A DNA stretch of 8,781 bases from Treponema sp. (GTDB lineage: Bacteria; Spirochaetota; Spirochaetia; Treponematales; Treponemataceae): the NCBI GenBank assembly GCA_018384055.1, contig JAHAZL010000091.1, positions 1 through 8,781 on the forward strand, given 5' to 3'. The position numbers and the translations under genes were made by a program. Of the stretch, positions 1-6,119 are shown piece after piece. Each line of letters starts with the position of its first letter. The stretch's first letter is position 1. The notes beneath the pieces were generated by a model that saw only the letters and a list, made by a program, of their open reading frames with translations, made no database searches and had not been told where the DNA came from.

Positions 1-659
1 CAAGACCAGTAATAGCTTGTTCCAAACTTGCTTCCGCCTGCTTTTGAAAGGCTTGCATCTACTGCAGTTTTGTTCTGATAGATTGTGTACAGTTCTGCCA
101 CTGTTGGTAAATACAAGCCTGTTGCAAGGTCTCCTGTAAGGCCGTTGTTTTTGGCATAAGTTAAGCTATAGTTCCATGCAGGGTAAATCTCAGGATTGCT
201 CTCTGCATCAGAACAAGCTGCTTTTAGTTTATCCCAGCCGTCGCTTCCGTCCATGTAGTTGCTTGTTTTATCTCCCTGCAAAGCAGTTATTTTTTTGCTG
301 TAACCTGTGGCACTTTCTGTACACCATGCAAGACCGCTTTGGTTATGAACAATTCCTACGCCAAGGGCTGGCTTGCCGTCTGCTGCGGCACGAACAATTA
401 CAGCGGCAACTGTACCACTTTCTGGAGTCTCATCTTTAGACAAAATTGTTCCGTCTTTTAAGACAAAGTCTCCTACTGCACATTTGCTGTAACCTGGTCG
501 TTGTGAAACTGGATTATCAACTCCACTTCCAGACGAATTTCCACTTCCCCCTGATGAACCAGAAATAAATTCGTTTCCTGATGAACCATCTGAACATCCT
601 GCAACTGCAAGTGCCATTACCATTACCGCAAGTGCGGCAAACCATCTGTGTTTTTTCAT
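1..659 (-). CDS. Secreted lipoprotein with Lcl/DUF1566-like domain (3' end outside window)
   Basis: 219 codons are open from the ATG at 659 down to the window edge, so the C-terminus is missing. The N-terminus has a charged start (MKKHRW), a hydrophobic core and the lipobox V19-A20-G21-C22, so a lipid-anchored, exported protein is expected. Residues 23-50 form a Ser/Gly/Asn linker, followed by a globular part starting near YSKCAVGDF. Close to the edge, LPTVAELYTIY followed by YYWS resembles the LPT...YWSS pattern of Lcl/DUF1566-type surface domains, which suits the many such lipoproteins in treponemes. The ligand is unknown. A GAGG ribosome site lies 5 nt before the ATG (665-668). A hairpin with a T-run and a tandem repeat lie upstream (separate entries). 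The lipoprotein assignment is firm; the domain name is tentative because the diagnostic end is cut off. Confidence 0.85.
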   Translation of the reverse strand, partial: MKKHRWFAALAVMVMALAVAGCSDGSSGNEFISGSSGGSGNSSGSGVDNPVSQRPGYSKCAVGDFVLKDGTILSKDETPESGTVAAVIVRAAADGKPALGVGIVHNQSGLAWCTESATGYSKKITALQGDKTSNYMDGSDGWDKLKAACSDAESNPEIYPAWNYSLTYAKNNGLTGDLATGLYLPTVAELYTIYQNKTAVDASLSKAGGSKFGTSYYWS

Positions 660-691
660 AAAAACCTCTTTTAGTAAATTCTATTTAAAAC

Positions 692-734
692 AAAAAAAGC
701 ACAGCTTCCTGCCAGCAAAAGCAGAAACCTGTGC
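692..734 (-). terminator. Terminator-like hairpin with T7 in front of the lipoprotein gene
   Basis: On the minus strand, arms 721-734 and 699-712 pair at 12 of 14 positions around an 8-nt loop (713-720) and are followed at once by seven T (698-692). This is the form of an intrinsic terminator. It ends only 23 nt before the ribosome site of the lipoprotein gene. It either ends transcription coming from the small gene at 930-1094 or acts as an attenuator in the lipoprotein leader. The sequence does not decide between these. Confidence 0.6.
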
Positions 735-786
735 CTTCTTAAATTATCAACTATTGTATATTTGTTATCTGTATATTTTTCGCCTA

Positions 787-826
787 GAGAACTGAGAACT
801 GAGAACTGAGAACTGAGAACTGAGAA
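787..826. repeat. 7-bp tandem repeat (GAGAACT, 5.7 copies)
   Basis: Five exact copies of GAGAACT (787-821) are followed by a partial copy GAGAA (822-826). The array is non-coding and lies between the putative promoters of the lipoprotein gene (827-898) and its hairpin leader. Perfect identity suggests recent slippage, so copy number may vary between strains. Confidence 0.9.
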
Positions 827-898
827 ACGCTACCTTTTTCCGATTTTTGTGTCAATAGCATATTTAAGTATTATAACTCAAATTTCGTGTAAGTGCAA
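827..898 (-). promoter_or_regulatory. Candidate promoter(s) for the lipoprotein gene
   Basis: Reading the minus strand, TTGCAC (898-893) is separated by 17 nt from a perfect TATAAT (875-870). A second candidate nearer the gene has TTGACA (855-850) with a 17-nt gap to the poor -10 TAGCGT (832-827). Either would give a leader of roughly 160-205 nt containing the heptamer repeat and the hairpin. Assigned from consensus only. Confidence 0.4.
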
Positions 899-929
899 AT
901 ATGATTTTTGGAAGTTATGAAGATGGTTG

Positions 930-1094
930 TTAATGGCACTTGCAGTCAGAAAGGCTGTTACAAGAAAGGTGCATCCCGCAATCGTAAAATTGTTCAGCCC
1001 AGGAAAGCTCTTCTTCATTATCAAGGTTAACCATTCCGTCGGAAACATTGCCTTCAAGTTTTTCAGGATGATAGATGTAGCAGCGTGTTTTCAT
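930..1094 (-). CDS. Small Cys-rich protein, 54 aa, unknown function
   Basis: The frame from ATG 1094 to TAA 930 encodes 54 residues starting MKTRCYIYHP. I do not recognise the family. Five cysteines are present (5, 39, 45, 51, 53). The last four have the regular spacing C-x5-C-x5-C-x-C followed by a terminal His, which suggests metal binding or disulfides. The middle (residues 19-34) is acidic. There is no signal peptide or membrane segment, so a cytoplasmic protein is likely. A CAGG ribosome site lies about 7 nt before the ATG and a -10-like TATACT lies at 1121-1116. The gene is divergent from the acetyltransferase at 1154, with 59 bp between start codons. Codon choice resembles its neighbours. 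It is short, so confidence that it is translated is good but not certain. Confidence 0.6.
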   Translation of the reverse strand: MKTRCYIYHPEKLEGNVSDGMVNLDNEEELSWAEQFYDCGMHLSCNSLSDCKCH

Positions 1095-1115
1095 TTTTAA
1101 ACCTGTTGTTTAATT

Positions 1116-1147
1116 CAGTATATCATCTTTTTTTATCGTGCTATAAT
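1116..1147. promoter_or_regulatory. Divergent promoter pair between the Cys-rich gene and the acetyltransferase
   Basis: On the plus strand a perfect TATAAT (1142-1147) sits 6 nt before the ATG at 1154, with no good -35 box and no Shine-Dalgarno sequence. The transcript would begin at or next to the start codon. On the minus strand, TATACT (1121-1116) could serve the gene starting at 1094 with a leader of about 15 nt. The two promoters share about 30 bp, so they may interfere with or regulate each other. Confidence 0.5.
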
Positions 1148-1153
1148 GTCCTC

Positions 1154-1666
1154 ATGCACATTACATACCGCAAGGCAGAAAATAAAGATCTCGATCAGAT
1201 CATGAAAGTTATCAGTGATGCACAGGCAACCTTAAAGGCAGACGGCGTTGGCCAGTGGCAGGATGGATTTCCAAACGAAAATGTTATTCTCGAAGACATG
1301 AAAGTTCGTACGTCATTTGTAATTCTTGTTGATGATGTTGTTTCAGGATTTTTTGTCCTTGCCTTCGGAATCGAACCCGACTATGTGAATCCTGTCAGAG
1401 GGGCTTTCAAAAGCAACGATCCTTATGCCGCCATTCACAGAACTGCTTTCTCAAAGGACTGCAAGGGCAAGGGACTTTCACACTTCATGTTTCAGTCTGC
1501 TTTTGCAGAAATTAAAAAAGCCGGTGTAGGTTATGCAAGAATCGATACCCATCACGACAACAAGCGCATGCGCCACATTATTGCAAGGGAAGGTTTTGAA
1601 GAGACAGCCGTAATTGTTTTATCTTTCAATGGTGATGAACGCATTGCTGCAGAAAAGAAACTGTAA
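1154..1666 (+). CDS. GNAT-family N-acetyltransferase, 170 aa
   Basis: A cytoplasmic acetyl-CoA-dependent acetyltransferase of the GNAT fold; the substrate cannot be read from sequence. It opens with MHITYRKAENKDLDQI, the usual first strand and helix of GNAT proteins, and carries QWQDGFP at 34-40. The acetyl-CoA loop is seen as CKGKGLS (103-109) after the strand around IHRTAF. The C-terminal part has RIDTHHDNKRMRHIIAREGF (129-148), the common 'neighbour and fix the position' strand-helix of the family. The start at 1154 is preferred over an upstream in-frame ATG at 1085. The upstream extension is hydrophobic, overlaps the divergent promoter region, and would begin inside the opposite gene. The -10 box ends 6 nt before 1154. 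The second acetyltransferase follows one base after the stop. Confidence 0.85.
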   Translation: MHITYRKAENKDLDQIMKVISDAQATLKADGVGQWQDGFPNENVILEDMKVRTSFVILVDDVVSGFFVLAFGIEPDYVNPVRGAFKSNDPYAAIHRTAFSKDCKGKGLSHFMFQSAFAEIKKAGVGYARIDTHHDNKRMRHIIAREGFEETAVIVLSFNGDERIAAEKKL

Positions 1667-1667
1667 G

Positions 1668-2258
1668 ATGACTTTAGGAAAATTTGATTTCAACAATCCA
1701 AAACACCTCAATCCAGTAATCGACAGGGTAGTTGAACTCTGGTCTCCTCCTACGGACGACATGAATTTCCGTAGACTTTATGTTGAAGCCATCATAAGGC
1801 AGAATGGGGCAGACAACGACATGCAGTTTCAGCTTTCGGAAAACGGAGAACTTTGCTCCATCGCCTTTGCATCAAGAAAAAACCAGCACTCGCCTTGGTA
1901 CGGATGGTGGCAGGAAAAACATGATTCCCTTCCTGAAGGATTTCAAGAAATGTTTTCCGTGAACCGCTCCTACCTTTCCATGATGGATGAAAAAACTTAC
2001 GGCTACATGACGGACAATGATGTAAAACTCAGCCTTTTTGTAAGCACAAAATCCGGATGGGGCAAACCAATTCTTGAAGAAGCCATGAACTTTTATAGAA
2101 GCAAGGGTTTTAAAACCATGTATCTCTGGACTGACTGCGAGTGCAATGTTGAATGGTATGCAATCCGCGGCTACGAACTTGTGGAAGAAGGGACCTTTGA
2201 GCCTTTTTCTACACCCGAAGAACCTTACAAAACATACATTTTTAAAAAACCACTATAA
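1668..2258 (+). CDS. GNAT-family N-acetyltransferase, 196 aa
   Basis: A second acetyltransferase of the GNAT type, not closely similar to the first. The N-terminal half is divergent and Trp-rich (SPWYGWWQEKH, 75-85). The catalytic core is at the C-terminus. It consists of a strand VKLSLFVS (119-126), the acyl-CoA pyrophosphate loop SGWGKPIL (129-136) leading into a helix, then MYLWTDCECNVEWYAIRGYE (151-170), typical of the last strand and helix. Its substrate is unknown. The ATG at 1668 follows the previous stop by one base and has no strong ribosome site, so translational coupling with the first gene is likely. An in-frame ATG at 1614 lies within the upstream gene and is less likely. The stop codon touches the first repeat at 2258. 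Confidence 0.8.
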   Translation: MTLGKFDFNNPKHLNPVIDRVVELWSPPTDDMNFRRLYVEAIIRQNGADNDMQFQLSENGELCSIAFASRKNQHSPWYGWWQEKHDSLPEGFQEMFSVNRSYLSMMDEKTYGYMTDNDVKLSLFVSTKSGWGKPILEEAMNFYRSKGFKTMYLWTDCECNVEWYAIRGYELVEEGTFEPFSTPEEPYKTYIFKKPL

Positions 2259-2311
2259 TGCCCTTTTCGTCTTTGCGAGAACTAATGCCCTTTTCGTCTT
2301 TGCAAAGACTA
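2258..2311. repeat. Two 27-bp direct repeats
   Basis: Units 2258-2284 and 2285-2311 match at 24 of 27 positions and begin with ATGCCCTTTTCGTC. Each contains CGTCTTTGC (2268-2276 and 2295-2303), a one-mismatch copy of the CGTCATTGC core at 2321-2329. The units therefore look like decayed or expanded pieces of the palindromic repeat next to them. The first unit starts at the last base of the acetyltransferase stop codon. Confidence 0.85.
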
Positions 2312-2320
2312 GCGACCTTT

Positions 2321-2410
2321 CGTCATTGCGAGGAGCCTGCGACGAAGCAATCCATTCCCTGTGCAAGCAACCTTTGCTTCGGGGATTGCTTCACTTCGTT
2401 CGCAATGACG
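2321..2410. repeat. Palindromic interspersed repeat (CGTCATTGCGAGG...CGCAATGACG)
   Basis: The left arm 2321-2353 (CGTCATTGCGAGG ... GAAGCAATCC) is answered by the inverted right arm 2383-2410 (GGATTGCTTC ... TCGCAATGACG). The outer 11 and inner 10 bases of the arms are exact complements. A second small hairpin (AAGCAA 2365-2370, TTGCTT 2374-2379) sits in the centre. This type of repeat is known from intergenic DNA of many bacteria and often yields false small ORFs with RHCEEPATKQS-like translations. In RNA it would form a long stem after the acetyltransferase genes and could protect or end that transcript. Confidence 0.85.
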
Positions 2411-2510
2411 TATCCTCTTTGCAATGACGTATCCTCTTTGCAATGACGGAGCACTCTTGTCGCAGTGACGTATCCCCTTTGCAATGACGGAGCTTTCTTG
2501 TCGCAGTGAC
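2402..2510. repeat. Array of six GCARTGAC units before nnr
   Basis: GCAATGAC or GCAGTGAC begins at 2402, 2421, 2440, 2462, 2481 and 2503, giving spacings of 19, 19, 22, 19 and 22 bp. The first unit is the tip of the palindromic repeat's right arm. Larger copies are visible: a 19-bp unit twice (2402-2439) and a 30-bp unit at 2440-2469 and 2481-2510 (period 41). The last unit overlaps the probable -35 box of nnr. Confidence 0.85.
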
Positions 2511-2534
2511 TGATTCCTCTTCTTTTGATATAAT
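2506..2534 (+). promoter_or_regulatory. nnr-lrgAB promoter
   Basis: A perfect TATAAT (2529-2534) lies 17 bp after GTGACT (2506-2511, four of six matches to TTGACA). The -10 box ends 8 nt before the nnr ATG and there is no Shine-Dalgarno sequence, so the mRNA probably starts at or very near the start codon. The -35 candidate overlaps the last GCAGTGAC repeat unit (2503-2510). Confidence 0.6.
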
Positions 2535-2542
2535 TTTCCATC

Positions 2543-4042
2543 ATGAAGAAAATCTTTTTGGATTCACGCCCAATGGACAAAAGGGCACGTGAAGACTTTT
2601 ATCTTACAGAAGAATTGATGATGGAAAACGCCGCCGCTGCCTTGGAAAATGCAGTGACTCCATATGTTTTCCACGAAAGCGCCCGTTACATTGACCGCCC
2701 TCATGTTTTGATTTTGTGCGGTGCAGGAAACAACGGTGCCGACGGCTATGCCCTTGCCCGCCGTCTGATCTGCCATGAATTTACAGTTACCTGCTGTGTG
2801 GTGGACGAACCAAAATCTGAAGTCTGCAAGCTTCAGAAAAAACGCGCTGAACTTGCAGGCGTTTTCTTTACGGATTTCTATTCCCTTGACGATTTCATCG
2901 ATGCCAAAAGCTTTGATATTACTGTTGTAGTAGACTGCATCTTTGGAGCAGGTTTCAGGCAGCCTTTGCCACCAAATGCGGAAGCTGTCCTTCTTTCAGT
3001 TTCAAAAATCGACTGCCGAAAAATTTCCTGCGACATTCCTACAGGACTTGATGCTCTTGGAAACGGAACAACAGTTTTCAAAGCTGACGAAACAGTTACC
3101 ATGGGTTCCCTTAAGCTTGCCCTTTACAGCGACAGGGCCAAGGACTGCACAGGAAAAATCACCCTTGCAAACCTTGGAATCTCAAAGACAAACTTTGAAC
3201 ACGAAAGTAAATTCATTGCAGATGCAATGCTCCTTGAAGAATCTGAAATGGTTCTTCCGTGGAGAAACAAAAACAATGTAAACAAGGGTTCCTTTGGACA
3301 CGCCGTGATCGCTGCAGGAGAAAAAACAGGAGCCGCAAACATTGCCGCAACCGCTGCATTGAATTTCGGCGCAGGCCTTGCAACTTTAGCCGGTGTTGAT
3401 GCAAGCAATTCCATGAGCATCATGTCATCAAAGGAATTGCCTTCCAACACCAGTGCCCTTCTTTTAGGAAGCGGATTTGGACGCAGCAACAAAGATGCAA
3501 AAAAATATTTTTCATACCTTAAGCAAAACATGGACATCCCTTTTGTCCTTGATGCAGACATCTTCTACTACGATGAAATAAAAAACTTCCTTGAAGAAAA
3601 TTGTTCAGACGAAAAAAACATCCGGTGCATTCTAACACCGCATCCAAAGGAGTTTTCAGTTCTCCTGGAAAAATGTGGTCTTGGAACTTTCACTGTTTCA
3701 GAAGTTGTCGCCCAACGCTATGAACTTGCAAAGAAATTTGCCGAAACCTACAAAGGCTCCATCCTGATTCTTAAAGGTGCTGTAACATCAATCACCCAGT
3801 GGTCATCAAAAGAAAACCTTTCCTGCGTCTATCTTAATCCACAGGGAACCAACGCCCTTGCAAAAGCCGGCAGCGGTGATGTTCTTGCAGGCCTTTGCCT
3901 TGCCTTGCTTGCCCAGGGCTACAACAGCATCAATGCCGCAATCACGGCATCCCTTGCCCACACCCTTGCTTCAAAAAAATATGACGGCAGTTTTGCCCTT
4001 ACTCCAGAGAAATTAATAGAAGAAATCGGAGCCCTTAAATGA
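2543..4042 (+). CDS. nnr: Bifunctional NAD(P)H-hydrate epimerase / ADP-dependent dehydratase
   Basis: Repairs hydrated NADH and NADPH in the cytoplasm. The N-terminal YjeF_N domain interconverts the R and S hydrates, and the C-terminal ribokinase-like domain dehydrates the S form using ADP. The epimerase half (about 1-215) shows LMMENA (25-30), the loop GAGNNGADG (60-68), VDCIFGAGFRQPL (130-142) and DIPTGLDA (164-171). The dehydratase half (about 230-499) shows KGSFGHAVIAAG (248-259), LGSGFG (308-313), LDAD (336-339), TPHPKE (365-370), LKGAV (410-414) and AGSGDVLAG (442-450) with the presumed catalytic Asp446. The 499-residue length fits the fused enzyme. Some loops differ from consensus: GNNGADG for the usual GNNGGDG, and TPHPKE for TPHPGE. 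It is first in an operon, and its last codons overlap lrgA by 4 bp (ATGA). The start is fixed by the promoter 8 nt upstream. Confidence 0.95.
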   Translation: MKKIFLDSRPMDKRAREDFYLTEELMMENAAAALENAVTPYVFHESARYIDRPHVLILCGAGNNGADGYALARRLICHEFTVTCCVVDEPKSEVCKLQKKRAELAGVFFTDFYSLDDFIDAKSFDITVVVDCIFGAGFRQPLPPNAEAVLLSVSKIDCRKISCDIPTGLDALGNGTTVFKADETVTMGSLKLALYSDRAKDCTGKITLANLGISKTNFEHESKFIADAMLLEESEMVLPWRNKNNVNKGSFGHAVIAAGEKTGAANIAATAALNFGAGLATLAGVDASNSMSIMSSKELPSNTSALLLGSGFGRSNKDAKKYFSYLKQNMDIPFVLDADIFYYDEIKNFLEENCSDEKNIRCILTPHPKEFSVLLEKCGLGTFTVSEVVAQRYELAKKFAETYKGSILILKGAVTSITQWSSKENLSCVYLNPQGTNALAKAGSGDVLAGLCLALLAQGYNSINAAITASLAHTLASKKYDGSFALTPEKLIEEIGALK

Positions 4043-4422
4043 ACTATGTAAAGCAGTTCTGCATAATCTTAGCCTTCTCTTTTACAGGAGAAGTTTTAAA
4101 CCGTTTGATTCCGCTGCCTGTACCTGCAAGCATCTATGGACTTGTACTTTTGTTCCTGACATTGGAATTCAAAATTATCAAAGTCGAGCACATTAAAGAA
4201 GTTTCAAAATTCCTTTTGGGAATCATGAGCATCTTCTTTGTTCCATCAAGCGTTGGATTCATAAACGCCCTTCCGCTTATGAAAAAGTACGGAATCCAGT
4301 TTGCCCTCATCGGCATTGTTTCTACTTTCATCGTCTTTGGAGTTACGGGAAGAATTACCCAGCAGCTGATGAAAATCCGAAACAGAAATAATAGTGTTGA
4401 AAATATGGAGGCACAGCAATGA
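4039..4422 (+). CDS. lrgA: LrgA/CidA-family membrane protein
   Basis: A 127-residue inner-membrane protein with about four hydrophobic segments (roughly 6-22, 29-43, 57-77, 87-105) and a polar, charged tail. The family signature is clear: PASIYGLVLLFLTLEFKII (29-47) and FLLGIMSIFFVPSSVGFI (58-75). LrgA/CidA proteins were first described as holin/antiholin-like regulators of murein hydrolases. In several Gram-positive bacteria LrgAB-type pairs act in pyruvate transport. Which role applies in a spirochaete is not known. The start codon overlaps the nnr stop (ATGA), and GGAG at 4028-4031 lies 7 nt before it. The gene ends in another ATGA overlap with lrgB. LrgA and CidA cannot be separated reliably by sequence. 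Confidence 0.9.
   Translation: MNYVKQFCIILAFSFTGEVLNRLIPLPVPASIYGLVLLFLTLEFKIIKVEHIKEVSKFLLGIMSIFFVPSSVGFINALPLMKKYGIQFALIGIVSTFIVFGVTGRITQQLMKIRNRNNSVENMEAQQ
4407..4411 (+). promoter_or_regulatory. Ribosome binding site of lrgB
   Basis: GGAGG lies 7 nt before the lrgB ATG and inside the end of lrgA. Together with the 4-bp overlap it allows both independent initiation and coupled translation. Confidence 0.75.
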
Positions 4423-5111
4423 AAGACCTTTTGATGAACTCTGCCCTCTTTGGCGTTACCCTTACAATTTCAACTTTTCTTCTTGGAGGCGTAATCTACA
4501 GAAAGACTCACATCTTTTTGTTCAGTCCCCTTTTGGTTTCCGTTACCTGCTGTATCGTTACTTTGCTTCTTGTAAAAATTCCTTACGAAAACTATTGCAG
4601 GGGTGGTGACTGGATAGGATTCTTTTTGACTCCATCTACAGTTTGCCTTGCTGTTCCTTTGTATGAACAGTTTGAAAAGCTAAAGAAAAACTGGTATGCA
4701 ATTTTAGGTGGAATCACCTGCGGCGTTATTTCAAACCTTGCCTTCATTTTTGGCATGTGCATTCTATTCAGGATTGGACACACGGAATATGTTTCCCTTC
4801 TTCCAAAATCAATTACAACTGCCATTGCACTTGCCCTTACGGATGAGTTCCACGGTTTTGTTCCGATTACTGTCATGATGGTAATCATTTCGGGAAACAT
4901 GGGAAATCTTTTTGCACCTCAGCTCTGCAGGATTTTCCGCATTACGGATCCTGTAGCCCGCGGAGTTGCAACGGGAACTTCAAGCCATGCCCTTGGAACT
5001 GCAAAAGCCATAGAAATGGGAGACATTGAAGGCGCCATGAGCGGACTTTCCATTGCAGTAACAGGTTTGCTTACAGTAGTTTTCTCACCATTCTTTGCAA
5101 ATCTTATATAA
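4419..5111 (+). CDS. lrgB: LrgB-family membrane protein
   Basis: A 230-residue polytopic membrane protein that partners LrgA. The hydrophobic profile suggests about six membrane spans. Diagnostic blocks are LTPSTVCLAVPLYEQ (70-84), SLLPKSITTAIALAL (126-140) and DPVARGVATGTSSHALGTAK (177-196), followed by MGDIEGAMSGL (200-210). These are among the most conserved stretches of the family. The pair is associated with control of cell lysis and, in some firmicutes, with pyruvate or related carboxylate transport; the substrate here is not shown. The start overlaps the lrgA stop by 4 bp. No terminator is visible in the 44 bp before the next gene, so some transcription may continue into the cupin-nitroreductase gene. 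Confidence 0.93.
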   Translation: MKDLLMNSALFGVTLTISTFLLGGVIYRKTHIFLFSPLLVSVTCCIVTLLLVKIPYENYCRGGDWIGFFLTPSTVCLAVPLYEQFEKLKKNWYAILGGITCGVISNLAFIFGMCILFRIGHTEYVSLLPKSITTAIALALTDEFHGFVPITVMMVIISGNMGNLFAPQLCRIFRITDPVARGVATGTSSHALGTAKAIEMGDIEGAMSGLSIAVTGLLTVVFSPFFANLI

Positions 5112-5122
5112 CACAAAAATCA

Positions 5123-5149
5123 TATAATCTTTGAAATACAAGAAGGAGG
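5123..5149 (+). promoter_or_regulatory. -10 box and strong ribosome site before the cupin-nitroreductase gene
   Basis: TATAAT at 5123-5128 has no convincing -35 partner. AAGGAGG at 5143-5149 is the best Shine-Dalgarno sequence in the window and lies 6 nt before the ATG at 5156. This gene therefore seems to have a short conventional leader, unlike nnr and the first acetyltransferase. Confidence 0.6.
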
Positions 5150-5155
5150 CATTGT

Positions 5156-6007
5156 ATGAAACTGCCATATTCGGAAATTGAGGCCAAGGTTTTTCCTAAC
5201 TTTAAGGGAGGAGAAAAGAATCTCTGGGCCAAGATGTTTTCTGACGGAAACAACAGGATTCTCCACGGAAAACTTGAACCTGGTGCTACCATCGGAATGC
5301 ACTGCCACGATACTTCAAGCGAAATAATCTACATTCTCAAGGGCGACGGAAAAGTTCTTGTTGAAGACGGCATTGAATACCTTAAGCCAGGCGACTGCCA
5401 TTACTGTCCAAAGGGACAGTCCCACAGCTTGCAGAACAACAGCAACAAGGAAGACCTTGAATTCTTTGCCGTTGTTCCGGAGCAGGATGTCTTTGAAAAA
5501 ATGAAGGCCCGCCGTTCCATCCGCAAATTCAGGAAGGAACTTCCTTCAAAAGAAAAAATTGAAAAGGTAATCGAAGCTGGCCGTTGGGCAGCCAGCGGCA
5601 GGAACAAACAGTCTTCTATCATAGTTGCCGTAACAAACAAGGAAATCATTCAGAAGCTTACAAAAATCAACGGAGAAATTGCAGAACGGCACAATCCACT
5701 GGGAGAATTCTACGGTGCACCTGTCGTGCTCATTGTCCTTTCAGACAAGAACTGGCGCAACAAGGTTTACGACGGTTCATTGATTCTCGGAAACATGATG
5801 CTTGCCGCCCACGACCTAGGACTTGGAAGCTGCTGGATCCACCGTGCACAGCAGGAATTTGAAATGCCGGAATGGAAGGACTGGCTGAAGAATCTTGGCA
5901 TTGAAGGTGAATGGGAAGGCATCGGTCATCTGGCCCTCGGCATTCCTGACGGTGACTATCCCAACGAAATTCCAAGAACCGGCAACAAGGTTTTCTGGTG
6001 CGAATAA
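5156..6007 (+). CDS. Cupin-nitroreductase fusion protein, 283 aa
   Basis: One chain joins a metal-binding cupin (about 20-110) to an FMN nitroreductase-type oxidoreductase (about 112-283). Cupin motif 1 is exact: G43-x5-H49-x-H51-x4-E56-x6-G63. Motif 2 is exact too: G79-x5-P85-x-G87-x2-H90-x3-N94. All four usual metal ligands (H49, H51, E56, H90) are therefore present. The second domain begins with KARRSIRKF (117-125), the FMN-phosphate region of nitroreductases, then AGRWAASGRNKQSS (141-154) and GNMMLAAHDLGLGSCWI (212-228). It is of the short, about 170-residue class. No stop or convincing internal ribosome site precedes Met116, so the fusion appears real. It is likely cytoplasmic and uses NAD(P)H; its substrate is unknown. 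It follows lrgB by 44 bp and is ended by a strong terminator. Confidence 0.9.
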   Translation: MKLPYSEIEAKVFPNFKGGEKNLWAKMFSDGNNRILHGKLEPGATIGMHCHDTSSEIIYILKGDGKVLVEDGIEYLKPGDCHYCPKGQSHSLQNNSNKEDLEFFAVVPEQDVFEKMKARRSIRKFRKELPSKEKIEKVIEAGRWAASGRNKQSSIIVAVTNKEIIQKLTKINGEIAERHNPLGEFYGAPVVLIVLSDKNWRNKVYDGSLILGNMMLAAHDLGLGSCWIHRAQQEFEMPEWKDWLKNLGIEGEWEGIGHLALGIPDGDYPNEIPRTGNKVFWCE

Positions 6008-6025
6008 TCTGAAATTAAATCCATA

Positions 6026-6060
6026 GGGCTGTCTTTTTTTTTAAGGCAGCCTTTTTTTTT
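6026..6060 (+). terminator. Rho-independent terminator after the cupin-nitroreductase gene
   Basis: GGCTGTC (6027-6033) pairs with GGCAGCC (6045-6051), with one G-U pair, around an 11-nt T-rich loop. Nine T follow (6052-6060). It lies 19 nt after the stop codon and separates the nnr-lrgAB/cupin unit from the regulator gene. Confidence 0.85.
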
Positions 6061-6077
6061 CTGTCCAATATCCGCAA

Positions 6078-6093
6078 TGTTGTTTTTACAACA
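6078..6093. promoter_or_regulatory. Palindrome 1: candidate Crp/Fnr-type operator
   Basis: TGTTGT-N4-ACAACA is a perfect 16-bp inverted repeat. Its geometry (two 6-bp half sites, 4-bp centre) is that of Crp/Fnr-family operators. It lies about 70 bp before the presumed transcription start of the regulator gene, a position that suits activation. Confidence 0.5.
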
Positions 6094-6119
6094 AAATATA
6101 AAATCATTTATTTTTTTGC

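Noticed and set aside
176..439. An 87-codon plus-strand frame
   Set aside because: It lies antisense inside the lipoprotein gene, whose signal peptide, lipobox and ribosome site make the minus strand the coding one.
1085..1153. Upstream ATG extension of the first acetyltransferase
   Set aside because: It would begin within the divergent small gene, cover both promoters, and add a hydrophobic stretch foreign to the GNAT fold.
2254..2259. TATAAT at the end of the second acetyltransferase gene as a promoter
   Set aside because: It is formed by the last codons and stop, and leads only into repeat DNA with no gene.
2402..2510. The regular short repeats as a CRISPR array
   Set aside because: The units are only about 8 bp with 11-14 bp between them, the 'spacers' are themselves repeats, and no cas gene is present.
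2146..2580. Overlapping small reading frames on both strands with RHCEEPATKQS-like translations
   Set aside because: They are translations of the palindromic repeat, a well-known source of false ORFs, and they run into the ends of real genes.
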